64,000 nt of DNA, taken from the NCBI RefSeq assembly GCF_902459665.1, contig NZ_CABPSL010000014.1:1-64000 (forward strand), read 5' to 3'. The position numbers were made by a program, and so were the translations under genes. This DNA comes from Pandoraea cepalis. GTDB taxonomy: Bacteria; Pseudomonadota; Gammaproteobacteria; Burkholderiales; Burkholderiaceae. Positions 32,911 through 41,617 of this stretch are shown here, one piece after another; positions within the stretch are counted from its first letter, which is position 1; the number at the start of each line of letters is the position of its first letter. The notes beneath the pieces were generated by a model. It was not told the DNA's origin and did not search any database. It saw only the letters and a list, made by a program, of their open reading frames with translations.

Positions 32911-33735
32911 TCACACGCCCTGCCGGAACAGCCCGTTGAGCGTGGCGCCGCTGGCGGCGCCGTCGAACCCGTCGAAGCGTCCTTGGGCGAGCGCCTGCGC
33001 GGCGTGCATGAAGCCTCCCCATGCCGCGCGAGCCAGTGCACCGCCCACGCTCACGCGCCGCACGCCAAGTTCGGCAAGCGCCTGCAATGTCATCGGCGAC
33101 GTCGCGCCAATCAGCACGTTCACCGGTTTGGGCGCCACGGCCGTGACGACGGCCCGGATTTGCTCGACCGATTGAATGCCCGGTGCGTAGAGGCAGTCGG
33201 CACCTGCCTCTGCATAGGCTTGAAGGCGTGCAATGGCGTCGTCGAGATCGGGCACGCCCGCGAAGAAATTCTCCGCACGACCGATGAGGAGGGTGTCGCC
33301 GCCCGTCTCGTCGATCGCCCGGCGCGCGGCTTTCATGCGCGCGACGGCTTCGTCGAGCGGGAAGAGCGGCGCGTTGACGTCGCCCGTCGAGTCTTCGATC
33401 GACAAGCCGGCGACGCCTGTTGCCACGGCCATCTTGACGCTGTGCGCGACTTCTTCCGGCGTGCTGCCGAAGCCGCTTTCGAAGTCGGCATTGACGGGCA
33501 GATCGGTGGCGTCGACGAGCGTGCGCAAATGCGCGAGTACGGTGTCGCGTGTCACGCCATTGTCGGGTTGCCCGGTCGACCAGGCGAAGCCCGAGCTGGT
33601 CGAGGCAATCGCCTTGAAGCCCGCGTGTTCGAGATACCTCGCGCTGCCGGCGTCCCAGGGGTTCGGGATGACAAAGCAACCGGCGAGGTGGAGTTCGCGA
33701 AACGCGACGCGTTTTTCGGCCGTACTACGTGACAT
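32911..33735 (-). CDS. Isocitrate lyase/PEP phosphonomutase family protein
   Basis: The 274-residue protein is a PEP-mutase/isocitrate-lyase-type barrel. It has the family PNPWDAGSARYLEHAGFKAIA, the metal-binding NADFESGFG, and SIEDSTGD motifs. It lacks the KKCGH/KRCGH loop with its catalytic Cys, which PrpB in this window has, so it is not a methylisocitrate lyase. It may be an oxaloacetate hydrolase, dimethylmalate-lyase-like or phosphonate-type enzyme. AGGAGA precedes the ATG at 33735. It stands alone between two convergent or divergent neighbours. Confidence 0.85.
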   Translation of the reverse strand: MSRSTAEKRVAFRELHLAGCFVIPNPWDAGSARYLEHAGFKAIASTSSGFAWSTGQPDNGVTRDTVLAHLRTLVDATDLPVNADFESGFGSTPEEVAHSVKMAVATGVAGLSIEDSTGDVNAPLFPLDEAVARMKAARRAIDETGGDTLLIGRAENFFAGVPDLDDAIARLQAYAEAGADCLYAPGIQSVEQIRAVVTAVAPKPVNVLIGATSPMTLQALAELGVRRVSVGGALARAAWGGFMHAAQALAQGRFDGFDGAASGATLNGLFRQGV

Positions 33736-33990
33736 GGTGTGTCTCCTGTAGGGGGCGCAGCTCCGCTCACGCCGCGCACGCAAGCCCGATCATCGCGGTT
33801 TTGCACCGGCCTCGCAAGGCAGCCCCAAGGCGATCCAAGGCGTAATATCGACCGTCAGATGTTTTTATCTCGTACACCCGCGCGCAGCATGTAATCCCGT
33901 GTAACAAGTTTTTCGGGGGAACTTCAGGAATAAGCGCGATTCCATTGGCGTTATGTAATCATCCTCTTCTGTATTGTCAGGATCACCGAC

Positions 33991-34623
33991 GTGAATTCTC
34001 AGCCCCCCTCCGCGACGTCCGCGTCTGCCCCCCCGCGCGGCGTGGCCTTGCACGACGACGCCAAGTACACCCGTGTGGCGATGGTATTGCACTGGGCGGT
34101 CGCCTTGCTGATGCTCGGCAACATCGCGATCGGCCAGACGATTGCCTTGCTGTCCGACGCCACGCTCGAAAAAATCGACGTGCGCTTCTGGATCGATCTG
34201 CACAAGTCCATCGGCATTACCGTGCTGGGGCTCGCGGTTCTGCGCGTGCTGTGGCGCGCGACACATCGTCCGCCCGCGCTCTCGCACGTGTTTGCATCAT
34301 GGGAGCGCACGGCGGCGCATCTCGCGCATTGGCTGCTTTATGTCTTGATCGTCGTGCTGCCGCTCACGGGCTGGGCGCACGATTCGGCGTGGGTCGCCGC
34401 CTCGACCCATCCGCTGGTGCTGTTCGGCATCGTGCCGTTCCCGCGCATGGGTTTTCTGATGGCGTTGAGCGATGCGAGCAAGGACTACTGGCACACCTTG
34501 CTGGGTAACGTCCATACCTACTGTGCTTATGTCTTGTACGTGCTGCTGGCGTTGCACATTGGCGGGGCGCTCAAGCATCAGTGGATCGACCGCCACCCGG
34601 TGCTTGGCCGGATGCTGCCGTGA
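33991..34623 (+). CDS. Cytochrome b561 (CybB family)
   Basis: The 210-residue membrane protein has four membrane segments with the heme-ligating His residues of bacterial cytochrome b561: one in VLHWAVALLM, one in DLHKSIGI, one in LAHWLLYV, and one in HTYCAYVLYVLLALHIGG. Such proteins oxidise ubiquinol, and CybB is a superoxide:ubiquinone oxidoreductase in E. coli. The start is a GTG at 33991. Its stop overlaps the GTG of the glycosyltransferase gene. Three TGTAA(C/T) sequences lie upstream (33890, 33900, 33954), of unknown meaning. Confidence 0.9.
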   Translation: MNSQPPSATSASAPPRGVALHDDAKYTRVAMVLHWAVALLMLGNIAIGQTIALLSDATLEKIDVRFWIDLHKSIGITVLGLAVLRVLWRATHRPPALSHVFASWERTAAHLAHWLLYVLIVVLPLTGWAHDSAWVAASTHPLVLFGIVPFPRMGFLMALSDASKDYWHTLLGNVHTYCAYVLYVLLALHIGGALKHQWIDRHPVLGRMLP

Positions 34624-36125
34624 GCGCGGAAACAACGGGGAAGGCGTCGCGGCTCGAAGTGGCCCGCGAGATTCACTCACCGCGCTTCACGCGACCGCCG
34701 ACGCCGCTGGCCAGTTGGCTGGTGCATACGGGCGTGGCAGCGCTGTGGTGTCTGTTGTTCGCGCAGGCATTCTTTCTCAAGGGCGTGTTCGCGTGGGGCA
34801 CCGGGGTCGCCTATGTCGCGTACGACACGGTGCTGCTGGCATTCGTATTCTGGCAAGCGTGGCGTCTGATGCGCCCCGACCCCGACGAGACTACTTCTGG
34901 CGCAGGTCATGAAGGCGCCGCCGTTCGATTGACGCTCGGCGTGGTGGTCGCGGCGCACAACGAGGCGGCGGCGTTGCCGGTCACGTTGCGCGCGCTGATG
35001 GCGGGGCGACGGGTCCCGGACGCCATTGTCATCGCCGACGACGGCTCGCGCGATGGCACGTTCGCATTGCTCACGGGCGAGTATGGGCTCATCGACCCCG
35101 GCGAAGGCGGGCTGAGCGCACCGAGTGCGCGCTATCCGAATCTGCAATGGCTACGCGTGCCGCACGGGGGCAAGGCGCGTGCGCTCAACGCGGCGCTCGT
35201 GGATATCGATACGGACATCGTGATGACGGTCGACGCCGACACATTGCTCGATGCCGAGGCGTGCGCCGCGATGCACGCTGCGTTTGCGCGGCGACCCGGG
35301 CTCGTGGCCGCGACTGGCGTGCTCACACCGGTGTGCGGCCGCACGGCGAGCGCGCGCGTGTTGCAGCTTTTCCAGACGTACGAGTACATCCGAAACTTCA
35401 TCTCGCGTTATGCCTGGATGCACGCCGACGGCCTGCTGCTGATTTCTGGCGCGTTCGCGTGTTTCCGGCGCGAGGCGGTGCTGGCTGTTGGCGGATTCGA
35501 TCCGGCATGTCTTGTCGAGGACTACGAACTGATCCATCGCCTGCGTCGCTATTCGGTCACGCATGGGCTTGGATGGGAGGTGCGCGTGGTGGGCGGTGCG
35601 CAAGCGATCACCGATGCGCCGAGCACGCTCACGAGCTTCCTGCGTCAGCGTCGCCGCTGGTTTGCGGGGTTTCTCCAGACGCAATACTGGTATCGCGATA
35701 TGGTCGGCAACGGCCGCTATGGCAATCTCGGACGCTGGATGTTGCCGGTAAAGGCATTCGATACGCTTCAGCCGATCTACGGGCTCACCGCGTTCGCGCT
35801 GCTCGTCTCGTTCGCCTTCGACGGTCATGTCGGCGTGCTGCTGCCGGTCTCGGGCATCATTCTCGGCAAGATCGGCATCGATCTCGGCTTTCATCTCTGG
35901 TCGGTGCATGCGTACCGCCGCTGGACTGGACACAACACCGGTACGAGCTTCGGATGGGCGCTTGTCGCGGCAGTATTGGAGCCGTTTTCGTTCCAACTGA
36001 TGCGACACACGGGCGCCGCGCTGGGCTGGGGGCACTTCCTGACCGGACGCCAGCGTTGGGGCGTTCAGGTGCGACGCGGTATCCTGTCGGGCGAGCGCGG
36101 GACGGGGGTGTCCCGCGACGAATGA
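34620..36125 (+). CDS. Family 2 glycosyltransferase, processive (PgaC/HasA-like) membrane enzyme
   Basis: The 501-residue protein has two N-terminal membrane segments, a cytoplasmic GT2 domain (about residues 95-330) and three C-terminal membrane segments. The nucleotide-sugar and catalytic motifs are DDGSRDG, DADTLLD, EDYELIHRL and QRRRW, the D,D,D,QxxRW set of processive polysaccharide synthases. It could make a beta-linked exopolysaccharide such as poly-GlcNAc, but no deacetylase or export porin is beside it. The GTG start overlaps the cytochrome b561 stop, and the ATG of the next gene overlaps its own stop. Confidence 0.88.
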   Translation: MSAETTGKASRLEVAREIHSPRFTRPPTPLASWLVHTGVAALWCLLFAQAFFLKGVFAWGTGVAYVAYDTVLLAFVFWQAWRLMRPDPDETTSGAGHEGAAVRLTLGVVVAAHNEAAALPVTLRALMAGRRVPDAIVIADDGSRDGTFALLTGEYGLIDPGEGGLSAPSARYPNLQWLRVPHGGKARALNAALVDIDTDIVMTVDADTLLDAEACAAMHAAFARRPGLVAATGVLTPVCGRTASARVLQLFQTYEYIRNFISRYAWMHADGLLLISGAFACFRREAVLAVGGFDPACLVEDYELIHRLRRYSVTHGLGWEVRVVGGAQAITDAPSTLTSFLRQRRRWFAGFLQTQYWYRDMVGNGRYGNLGRWMLPVKAFDTLQPIYGLTAFALLVSFAFDGHVGVLLPVSGIILGKIGIDLGFHLWSVHAYRRWTGHNTGTSFGWALVAAVLEPFSFQLMRHTGAALGWGHFLTGRQRWGVQVRRGILSGERGTGVSRDE

Positions 36126-36793
36126 TTTTCCGGCAGCGTTTTCTTCAAATGATTCGATTTTCAACGGGGTGGGTGATGGGATGCGCGCTCAGCGGTCTGT
36201 TGAGCGTGGCCGGGTGTAGTGTCCCCGAGCGCAAGCCGTCCGGTCCCGACTACGCTGCGCTGGGGGGCGCGGCCGAGGTGCGCGGCGACTGGGACGGCGC
36301 ACGCCGGGCCTTCGGGCAGGCGGTGCTTGTGGCGGACCAGTCGGGCTGGCCGGCGTCGCATCGCGCGGCCATGCACTTCGACTATGGCCGGGCGCTGGGG
36401 GTGACCTGCTACTACCCCGAAGCCGAACGCGAGCTCAGCCTCGCGTACGATCTCGATATCCTCACCGGGCACTACCGGTATCCGGCGTTGATCGAGTTGG
36501 CGCGACTGTCGCTGGTTCAGCGGCAGTACGCCGCGTCGGTGAAGTACTTCAGCCGGGCGCTGGACGCGCTCGATCGCATGGAGCTGGCCCGCAAGGTGCC
36601 GTTCGCTTACGCCGAGGTGCTCGACGACTACGCGCTGGCCCTGGGGGGCGCGGGCGACGCCGACGCCGCCACTCACATCATCGATCGCGCCGCGAAAGTG
36701 CGCGCAGGCCTGGACGAGGCCGTGCGTGCGCAGGCGACATCGCGCACCCCGTACGGGAAGCACTGCGGGCAACTGGCGGCGGGGGCACGATGA
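36122..36793 (+). CDS. TPR-like lipoprotein
   Basis: The 223-residue protein has a leader ending in the lipobox SVAGC and a mature part of helical repeats that read like tetratricopeptide repeats (GAAEVRGDWDGARRAFGQAV, DYGRALGVTCYYPEAERELSLAYDL, ALIELARLSLVQRQYAASVKYFSRAL). The start at 36122 overlaps the glycosyltransferase stop by ATGA; a second ATG at 36149 gives a shorter leader. TPR lipoproteins often help assemble or export polysaccharides, which fits the upstream glycosyltransferase; this is inference. Its stop overlaps the mnmH start. Confidence 0.8.
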   Translation: MIFRQRFLQMIRFSTGWVMGCALSGLLSVAGCSVPERKPSGPDYAALGGAAEVRGDWDGARRAFGQAVLVADQSGWPASHRAAMHFDYGRALGVTCYYPEAERELSLAYDLDILTGHYRYPALIELARLSLVQRQYAASVKYFSRALDALDRMELARKVPFAYAEVLDDYALALGGAGDADAATHIIDRAAKVRAGLDEAVRAQATSRTPYGKHCGQLAAGAR

Positions 36794-37845
36794 ACCCGAT
36801 GCGCGTTTCCCTGGAAAGCGCGGGCGACTTCGACGACATCATTGACGTTCGCACACCGCTCGAATTTGCCGACGACCACATTCCCGGGGCGATCAACGCG
36901 CCGGTGCTCAGCAATGAAGAGCGCGTCATCGTCGGTACGATGTACAAGCAGGTATCGCCGTTCGATGCTTCGCGCGTGGGGGCCGCCATGGTGGCGCGCA
37001 ACATCGCTGCCCATCTCGATACGACGTTCGCCGACCGGCCGCGCAATTGGCGGCCGCTCATCTATTGTTGGCGGGGCGGCAAGCGATCGGAGTCGATGAC
37101 TCTCATCATGAACATGATCGGCTGGCGTGCGCGCCAGCTCGACGGCGGGTACAAGGCGTACCGGCGCGACGTTGTGGCGTCGCTCGGCACGCTGCCCTCG
37201 ACGCTCGATTACATCGTGCTGGCCGGGCATACGGGCAGCGGCAAGACCCGTCTGCTGCACGCGCTGGCCGGCGTGGGTGCCCAAACGCTCGATCTCGAGG
37301 CGCTGGCGAAGCATCGCGGGTCACTGCTTGGGGCAATGCCGGGCGTCGCGCAGCCGTCGCAAAAGGCGTTCGATACCTCGCTGATCGGCGCGTTACGCGG
37401 GCTCGATCCGACGCGGCCGGTGTTCGTCGAAGCGGAGAGCCGCCGGATCGGACTGATTACGCTGCCCGAGTCGTTGATGTCGTCGCTGCGCGGGGCCACG
37501 ATGTGTGTCGAGGTTCGCGTGGCGCTCGACGCGCGGGTCGACCTGTTGATGCAGGAGTACGGCCATTTGCTGGCGCGGCCGGAAGACTTTCGCACGCAGC
37601 TTCTCCGGCTGGTACCGCTGCATGGACGGGCGGTCATCGACCAATGGCTGACGTTGCTCGACGAGGGGCGGCAACGCGAACTCTCGGAGGTGCTCATTAC
37701 CCGGCACTACGATCCGGCGTATTCGCGAAGCTCGCGCAAGATGTTGCAGGGGGTGCGCAACGCCCTCCCGTTTCCGTTTCATCCGACGGCGCAAGATCTG
37801 GGCGCACAGGCGCGGGCATTGCTTACGCAGTGCGGGATGGCTTGA
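36790..37845 (+). CDS. mnmH: MnmH/SelU, tRNA 2-selenouridine synthase
   Basis: MnmH replaces sulfur by selenium at the wobble 2-thiouridine of certain tRNAs, through a geranylated intermediate. The 351-residue protein has an N-terminal rhodanese domain with the active Cys in YCWRGGKRSES and a C-terminal P-loop domain (AGHTGSGKTR). Its ATG overlaps the lipoprotein stop, so it is translationally coupled to an unrelated-looking pair of cell-envelope genes. Selenophosphate synthetase (selD), its usual partner, is not in this window. Confidence 0.95.
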   Translation: MNPMRVSLESAGDFDDIIDVRTPLEFADDHIPGAINAPVLSNEERVIVGTMYKQVSPFDASRVGAAMVARNIAAHLDTTFADRPRNWRPLIYCWRGGKRSESMTLIMNMIGWRARQLDGGYKAYRRDVVASLGTLPSTLDYIVLAGHTGSGKTRLLHALAGVGAQTLDLEALAKHRGSLLGAMPGVAQPSQKAFDTSLIGALRGLDPTRPVFVEAESRRIGLITLPESLMSSLRGATMCVEVRVALDARVDLLMQEYGHLLARPEDFRTQLLRLVPLHGRAVIDQWLTLLDEGRQRELSEVLITRHYDPAYSRSSRKMLQGVRNALPFPFHPTAQDLGAQARALLTQCGMA

Positions 37846-37875
37846 CCCCATCGTTCGCGCCTTGCTTGACGTCGC

Positions 37876-38640
37876 CTATTCGACTTCGCCGCTGTCGGTG
37901 TCGCCGATCTGCGCGTCTCGCTCATGAGACATGGCGGCCGCGGCGAGTGCCGTCGCGGTGGCTGGGGCTGCGTCCTTGCGCTCGCTATACCGGTTCGTGA
38001 GGTATTCGGTGCGGTCCCTGACCAGAAGGGTGAACTTGTACAGTTCTTCCATCACGTCGACGACCCGATCATAGTAGGACGATGGCTTCATGCGGCCCGT
38101 CGTATCGAATTCCTGATAAGCCTTGGCAACCGAGGACTGGTTAGGGATCGTCACCATGCGCATCCACCGGCCGAGTATGCGCAGCGCGTTGACCGCGTTG
38201 AAGGATTGCGAGCCGCCGCAGACCTGCATCACGGCGAGCGTGCGCCCCTGTGTTGGCCGAAGGCTGCCGATCTCCAGCGGCAGCCAGTCGATCTGGTTCT
38301 TGAAGACGGCGCTTAGCGTGCCATGGCGCTCCGGGCTGCACCATACCTGGCCTTCCGACCACGCCGAGAGCTTGCGAAGTTCGACGACCTTCGGATGATC
38401 GGCCGGCACGCTATCGGCCAAGGGCAACCCCTTGGGATCGAAGATGCGCGTTTCGGCCCCGAAGTGCTGCAGCAGGCGCTCGGCTTCCTGCACCAGCAAC
38501 CGGCTGTACGACGTCTCGCGCAACGAACCGTAGAGCAACAGGATGCGGGGAGGGTGGGGGCTGACGCTTCGGGGCTCGAGTTTGCGAAGATCCGGCATGT
38601 CGAGCACCGCGCTACTGACGTTGGGCAGCGTGGTGCTCAT
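37876..38640 (-). CDS. arsH: ArsH, NADPH-dependent FMN reductase for organoarsenicals
   Basis: The 254-residue protein is a flavodoxin-like quinone reductase of the ArsH type. It has [14 protein letters not shown] for FMN phosphate binding, [22 protein letters not shown], and the [10 protein letters not shown] segment. Known ArsH enzymes oxidise trivalent organoarsenicals or reduce quinones. The C-terminal tail of about 25 residues is Ala- and Glu-rich and lacks conservation. It overlaps arsC by ATGA at 38637-38640, closing the operon arsR-arsB-arsC-arsH. Confidence 0.95.
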   Translation of the reverse strand: MSTTLPNVSSAVLDMPDLRKLEPRSVSPHPPRILLLYGSLRETSYSRLLVQEAERLLQHFGAETRIFDPKGLPLADSVPADHPKVVELRKLSAWSEGQVWCSPERHGTLSAVFKNQIDWLPLEIGSLRPTQGRTLAVMQVCGGSQSFNAVNALRILGRWMRMVTIPNQSSVAKAYQEFDTTGRMKPSSYYDRVVDVMEELYKFTLLVRDRTEYLTNRYSERKDAAPATATALAAAAMSHERDAQIGDTDSGEVE

Positions 38641-39059
38641 TTCACTCGCCGTCCGCTGGCGTCGACAACGACCTCGCCATCCTCTTTCGTGAAGGCCCCC
38701 TTTTGCGGCGAGGGCAGGATATCGAGCACGACTTCAGAGGGGCGGCACAGCCGCACGCCCAGCGGCGTGACGACGAACGGGCGGTTGATCAGGATCGGGT
38801 GCGCGAGCATGGCGTCGAGAAGCTGGTCGTCTGTGAGGGCCGGATCGGCGAGGCCCAGTTCGGCATAGAGCGTGCCATTCTCCCGGAGCGCTTCGCGCAC
38901 GGTAAGTCCGGCGTCGCGAATCAGGCTTTGCAGTACCTCGCGCGTCGGAGGGGCACTCAGGTACTCGATGACCGTGGGTTCGATGTCTGCGTTGCGGATG
39001 AGCGCCAACGTATTGCGCGACGTGCCACAGGCCGGGTTGTGATAGATAGTGACGGACAT
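38637..39059 (-). CDS. arsC: ArsC, glutaredoxin-dependent arsenate reductase
   Basis: ArsC reduces arsenate to arsenite for export. The 140-residue protein has the catalytic Cys11 in [10 protein letters not shown] and the [18 protein letters not shown] arsenate-binding Arg segment. This marks the glutaredoxin-coupled family (E. coli plasmid R773 type), not the thioredoxin type. It lies 9 bases after the ACR3 gene and overlaps arsH. Confidence 0.95.
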   Translation of the reverse strand: MSVTIYHNPACGTSRNTLALIRNADIEPTVIEYLSAPPTREVLQSLIRDAGLTVREALRENGTLYAELGLADPALTDDQLLDAMLAHPILINRPFVVTPLGVRLCRPSEVVLDILPSPQKGAFTKEDGEVVVDASGRRVK

Positions 39060-39068
39060 GACGTTTCC

Positions 39069-40133
39069 TTATTTCGATTCGTACCAGGGCCGCGAGCGAT
39101 TGACGACCCCGACCACGAGCAGCATCACGGGCACCTCGATCAGCACGCCGACGACCGTGGCGAGTGCTGCGCCCGACTGAAAGCCGAAGAGGCTGATGGC
39201 GGTGGCGACCGCCAGCTCGAAGAAGTTGCTGGCGCCTATCAGTGCTGACGGACCGGCGACGCAGTGCGCCACACCGAGCTTGCGGTTGAGTAAGTACGCC
39301 AGACCTGAGTTGAGCAGCACCTGAATGAGGATCGGGACGGCCAGCAGCAGGATGATCAGCGGTTGCTCGACGATGGCATTGCCCTGGAACCCGAAGAGCA
39401 GCACGAGCGTGGCGAGCAGCGCCGTGATGGCGTAGGGTCCCAATGCCCCGACAACACGTTGATACGTCGCTTCTCCTTGGGCCAGCAGGGCGCGTCGGAT
39501 GGCTTGTGCGATCACGACCGGGGCGACGATGTAAAGCGCGACCGAAGTGATGAGCGTATCCCAGGGGACGGAAATCGACGACAACCCGAGCAGCAGGCCG
39601 ACGACCGGGGCGAAGGCCACGACCATGATGGTGTCGTTGAGGGCTACTTGAGAGAGCGTGAAGTAGGGATCACCCCTGCAGAGCTGGGACCAGACAAAGA
39701 CCATGGCGGTGCAGGGCGCGGCGGCCAGAAGGATCAGGCCCGCAAGGTAGCTGTCGAGTTGGTCGGCGGGCAGCCACGCGGCAAACACATGGCGCACGAA
39801 GATCCACCCCAGCAGCGCCATCGAGAATGGCTTGACGAGCCAGTTCACGAACAGCGTGACACCGATGCCTCGCCAATGGCCGGCGACCTGGCCCATCGCG
39901 CTGAAGTCGATCTTGATCAGCATCGGGATGATCATCACCCAGATGAGCAGCCCCACGGGCAGGTTGACCTGCGCGACTTCCATACCGCCGATGGCGTGGA
40001 AAAGGCCGGGTAGCCATTGACCGAACAAGATGCCCGCGATGATGCATAGCGCGACCCAGGCGGTCAGATACCGCTCGAAGAAGCTGATGCTCGGGGGTTG
40101 CAGCGCGGGCGCGGCTTTGGGTGAGGCACTCAT
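39069..40133 (-). CDS. arsB: ACR3-family arsenite efflux permease
   Basis: The 354-residue protein has ten membrane segments and the ACR3 hallmark LAAAPCTAMVFVWSQL with its conserved Cys in the fourth segment. It exports arsenite using the proton-motive force. It is in the ACR3 family, not the ArsB family of the E. coli plasmid, despite the common gene name. Its start overlaps the arsR stop by ATGA. Confidence 0.95.
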   Translation of the reverse strand: MSASPKAAPALQPPSISFFERYLTAWVALCIIAGILFGQWLPGLFHAIGGMEVAQVNLPVGLLIWVMIIPMLIKIDFSAMGQVAGHWRGIGVTLFVNWLVKPFSMALLGWIFVRHVFAAWLPADQLDSYLAGLILLAAAPCTAMVFVWSQLCRGDPYFTLSQVALNDTIMVVAFAPVVGLLLGLSSISVPWDTLITSVALYIVAPVVIAQAIRRALLAQGEATYQRVVGALGPYAITALLATLVLLFGFQGNAIVEQPLIILLLAVPILIQVLLNSGLAYLLNRKLGVAHCVAGPSALIGASNFFELAVATAISLFGFQSGAALATVVGVLIEVPVMLLVVGVVNRSRPWYESK

Positions 40134-40465
40134 TGGTTGGACTCCGCAACGACGTTGCAGAACGGGGCGGGCGTGCAGGGGACACCGCCACAGCAGTTCT
40201 GCGTGAGGTAGCCGAGCAGCCCGTTCATGGTTTCAAAGTGCGCCATGTAGATGATCGAGCGACCTTCCTGGCGGCTGGCGAGCAGCTTGGCGCGATGCAG
40301 TTCCTTGAGGTGGAACGACAGCGACGAGGCGGGCATGTCCAAGAGTTCCGCGATGCGCCCGGCGGGCAGGCCCTCGGGGCCGGCCTGCATCAGAAGGCGG
40401 AACACCGCCAGGCGAACGGCGTGGGCGAGTGCGGCAAGCGCTTCGAGCGCGGTATTGGTTTCCAT
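40130..40465 (-). CDS. arsR: ArsR-family arsenite-responsive repressor
   Basis: The 111-residue protein has the ArsR winged helix (AELLDMPASSLSFHLKELHRAKLL, about residues 38-61). The classical CVCDL metalloid site of R773 ArsR is absent. Instead, four Cys occur at the C terminus (NCCGGVPC then PAPFC), which probably form the As(III) site, as in other ArsR lineages. It leads the operon, and a palindrome overlaps its start codon. Confidence 0.93.
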   Translation of the reverse strand: METNTALEALAALAHAVRLAVFRLLMQAGPEGLPAGRIAELLDMPASSLSFHLKELHRAKLLASRQEGRSIIYMAHFETMNGLLGYLTQNCCGGVPCTPAPFCNVVAESNQ

Positions 40466-40491
40466 ATTTCGAATGTAGTGGAAATATGGAA
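40460..40491. promoter_or_regulatory. ArsR operator over the arsR start
   Basis: TTCCATATTTC (40460-40470) and GAAATATGGAA (40481-40491) are perfect 11-base arms with a ten-base centre. The left arm includes the complement of the arsR start codon (40463-40465). Bound ArsR would block initiation of the whole ars operon. Confidence 0.8.
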
Positions 40492-40552
40492 TTATTGCAA
40501 ATTGTTGTCGCGATCCGATGTTGGGCGAGGAAGCGCGAGCGTTGGGAGCGTC

Positions 40553-41443
40553 TCAATCGCCGAACGCTTCGATCATGCGCTGTTTCGTGAACTCGACGAA
40601 GGCCTTCGCGAGTTGCGAGGGCGGGTGCTGGTTCGACGTGACCAGCGAGAAGCCCGACAAGACCGATGGCTCGAACGGCTTGACGATGACGCGTCCCGCC
40701 GCGTACCGGGCCGTCACCTGGTCGATGATCGACACGCCCGCGCCGTGTTGCACAAGCACGCAAATCGCCGCGGACAGTTGCGACTCCGCGCTCATCACCC
40801 GATCGATCCGTCGCTCGGCAAAGATCTGGTCGATATACATCCGCCCATCGAACTCTTTCGGGTACGACACGAACGATTCGCCGCGCAAATCCTCAGGATG
40901 GATCACGTCGCGATCCGCGAGTCGATGTCCGTGCGGCAGGATGCAACGCATGGGGGCGCGGTGCAGCGTTTCAATGTTCACGCCGGCATGCGTGATCGGG
41001 TGCGCGATGAACCCGACATCGCAACGCCGCCCGACCACCATATCGATAACGATGCTCGACGCGTGAATCAGCAACGTCGTGCTGATGCCCGGATGCTCGC
41101 GCATGAACTCCGTCATCGTGGTGGGCAGGAACTCCAGCGCGAGCGCGGGAGCGCCAGCGACATGCAGCGAACCGCGCCGCAGCGACTTGATCTGCTCGGC
41201 CGTCTGCGCAATGCGATCGATGCCCGCAAACGAACGCTCAACCTCCTCGAACAGCACCATCGCTTCGGGCGTCGGGTTCAGTCGGCCGTTGCTCCGGTCG
41301 AATAAGGAAAACCCTATATCCGCCTCGAGATCGTTGATCAGACGTGTGACCGCCGGTTGCGAAACGTGAAGCATGTCCGCCGCCCGAGTGACCGTCTGGC
41401 GCAGGATCAGCGCGCGAAATGCCTCCAACTGCCGGATCTTCAT
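40553..41443 (-). CDS. LysR-family regulator divergent from the ABC/dehydrogenase operon
   Basis: The 296-residue protein has a LysR helix-turn-helix at residues 14-38 (ILRQTVTRAADMLHVSQPAVTRL) and a type-2 periplasmic-binding effector domain. The start is the Met at 41443, which fits the family N terminus KIRQLEAF. It resembles the OccR/NocR/LysR amino-acid-responsive group in its N-terminal sequence. It is divergent from a putative amino-acid or opine transporter operon (41618-48785), which it most likely controls. Confidence 0.9.
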   Translation of the reverse strand: MKIRQLEAFRALILRQTVTRAADMLHVSQPAVTRLINDLEADIGFSLFDRSNGRLNPTPEAMVLFEEVERSFAGIDRIAQTAEQIKSLRRGSLHVAGAPALALEFLPTTMTEFMREHPGISTTLLIHASSIVIDMVVGRRCDVGFIAHPITHAGVNIETLHRAPMRCILPHGHRLADRDVIHPEDLRGESFVSYPKEFDGRMYIDQIFAERRIDRVMSAESQLSAAICVLVQHGAGVSIIDQVTARYAAGRVIVKPFEPSVLSGFSLVTSNQHPPSQLAKAFVEFTKQRMIEAFGD

Positions 41444-41463
41444 GGGAACCTCATCCCCCTCGC

Positions 41464-41584
41464 GCCATAACATTTATGTATGGGCGGGCGAAAAAATGTG
41501 ATTTGACGGTGCTTGCGTCGAAAATGAACCTACGCAAACCACGCAGCCGGTTGTGGGTTTTTTGAAATTGCCGGGCCATAACAT
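41464..41584. repeat. Direct repeats in the LysR/ABC divergent region
   Basis: GCCATAACAT occurs at 41464-41473 and again at 41575-41584, in the same orientation, near the two ends of the intergenic region. The copies lie just upstream of the LysR gene start and just upstream of the binding-protein gene. They could be binding sites for the LysR regulator, but they are not symmetric. Confidence 0.4.
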
Positions 41585-41617
41585 CACATAACCCTACTTC
41601 ACGCAAGGAGCTTATCG

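Noticed and set aside
32911-33735. Second methylisocitrate lyase
   Set aside because: The protein belongs to the same superfamily as PrpB but lacks the KRCGH catalytic loop.
41541-41567. Possible attenuator hairpin with T-run before the ABC importer genes
   Set aside because: The stem pairs only about four to six bases with a bulge, too weak to claim a terminator.
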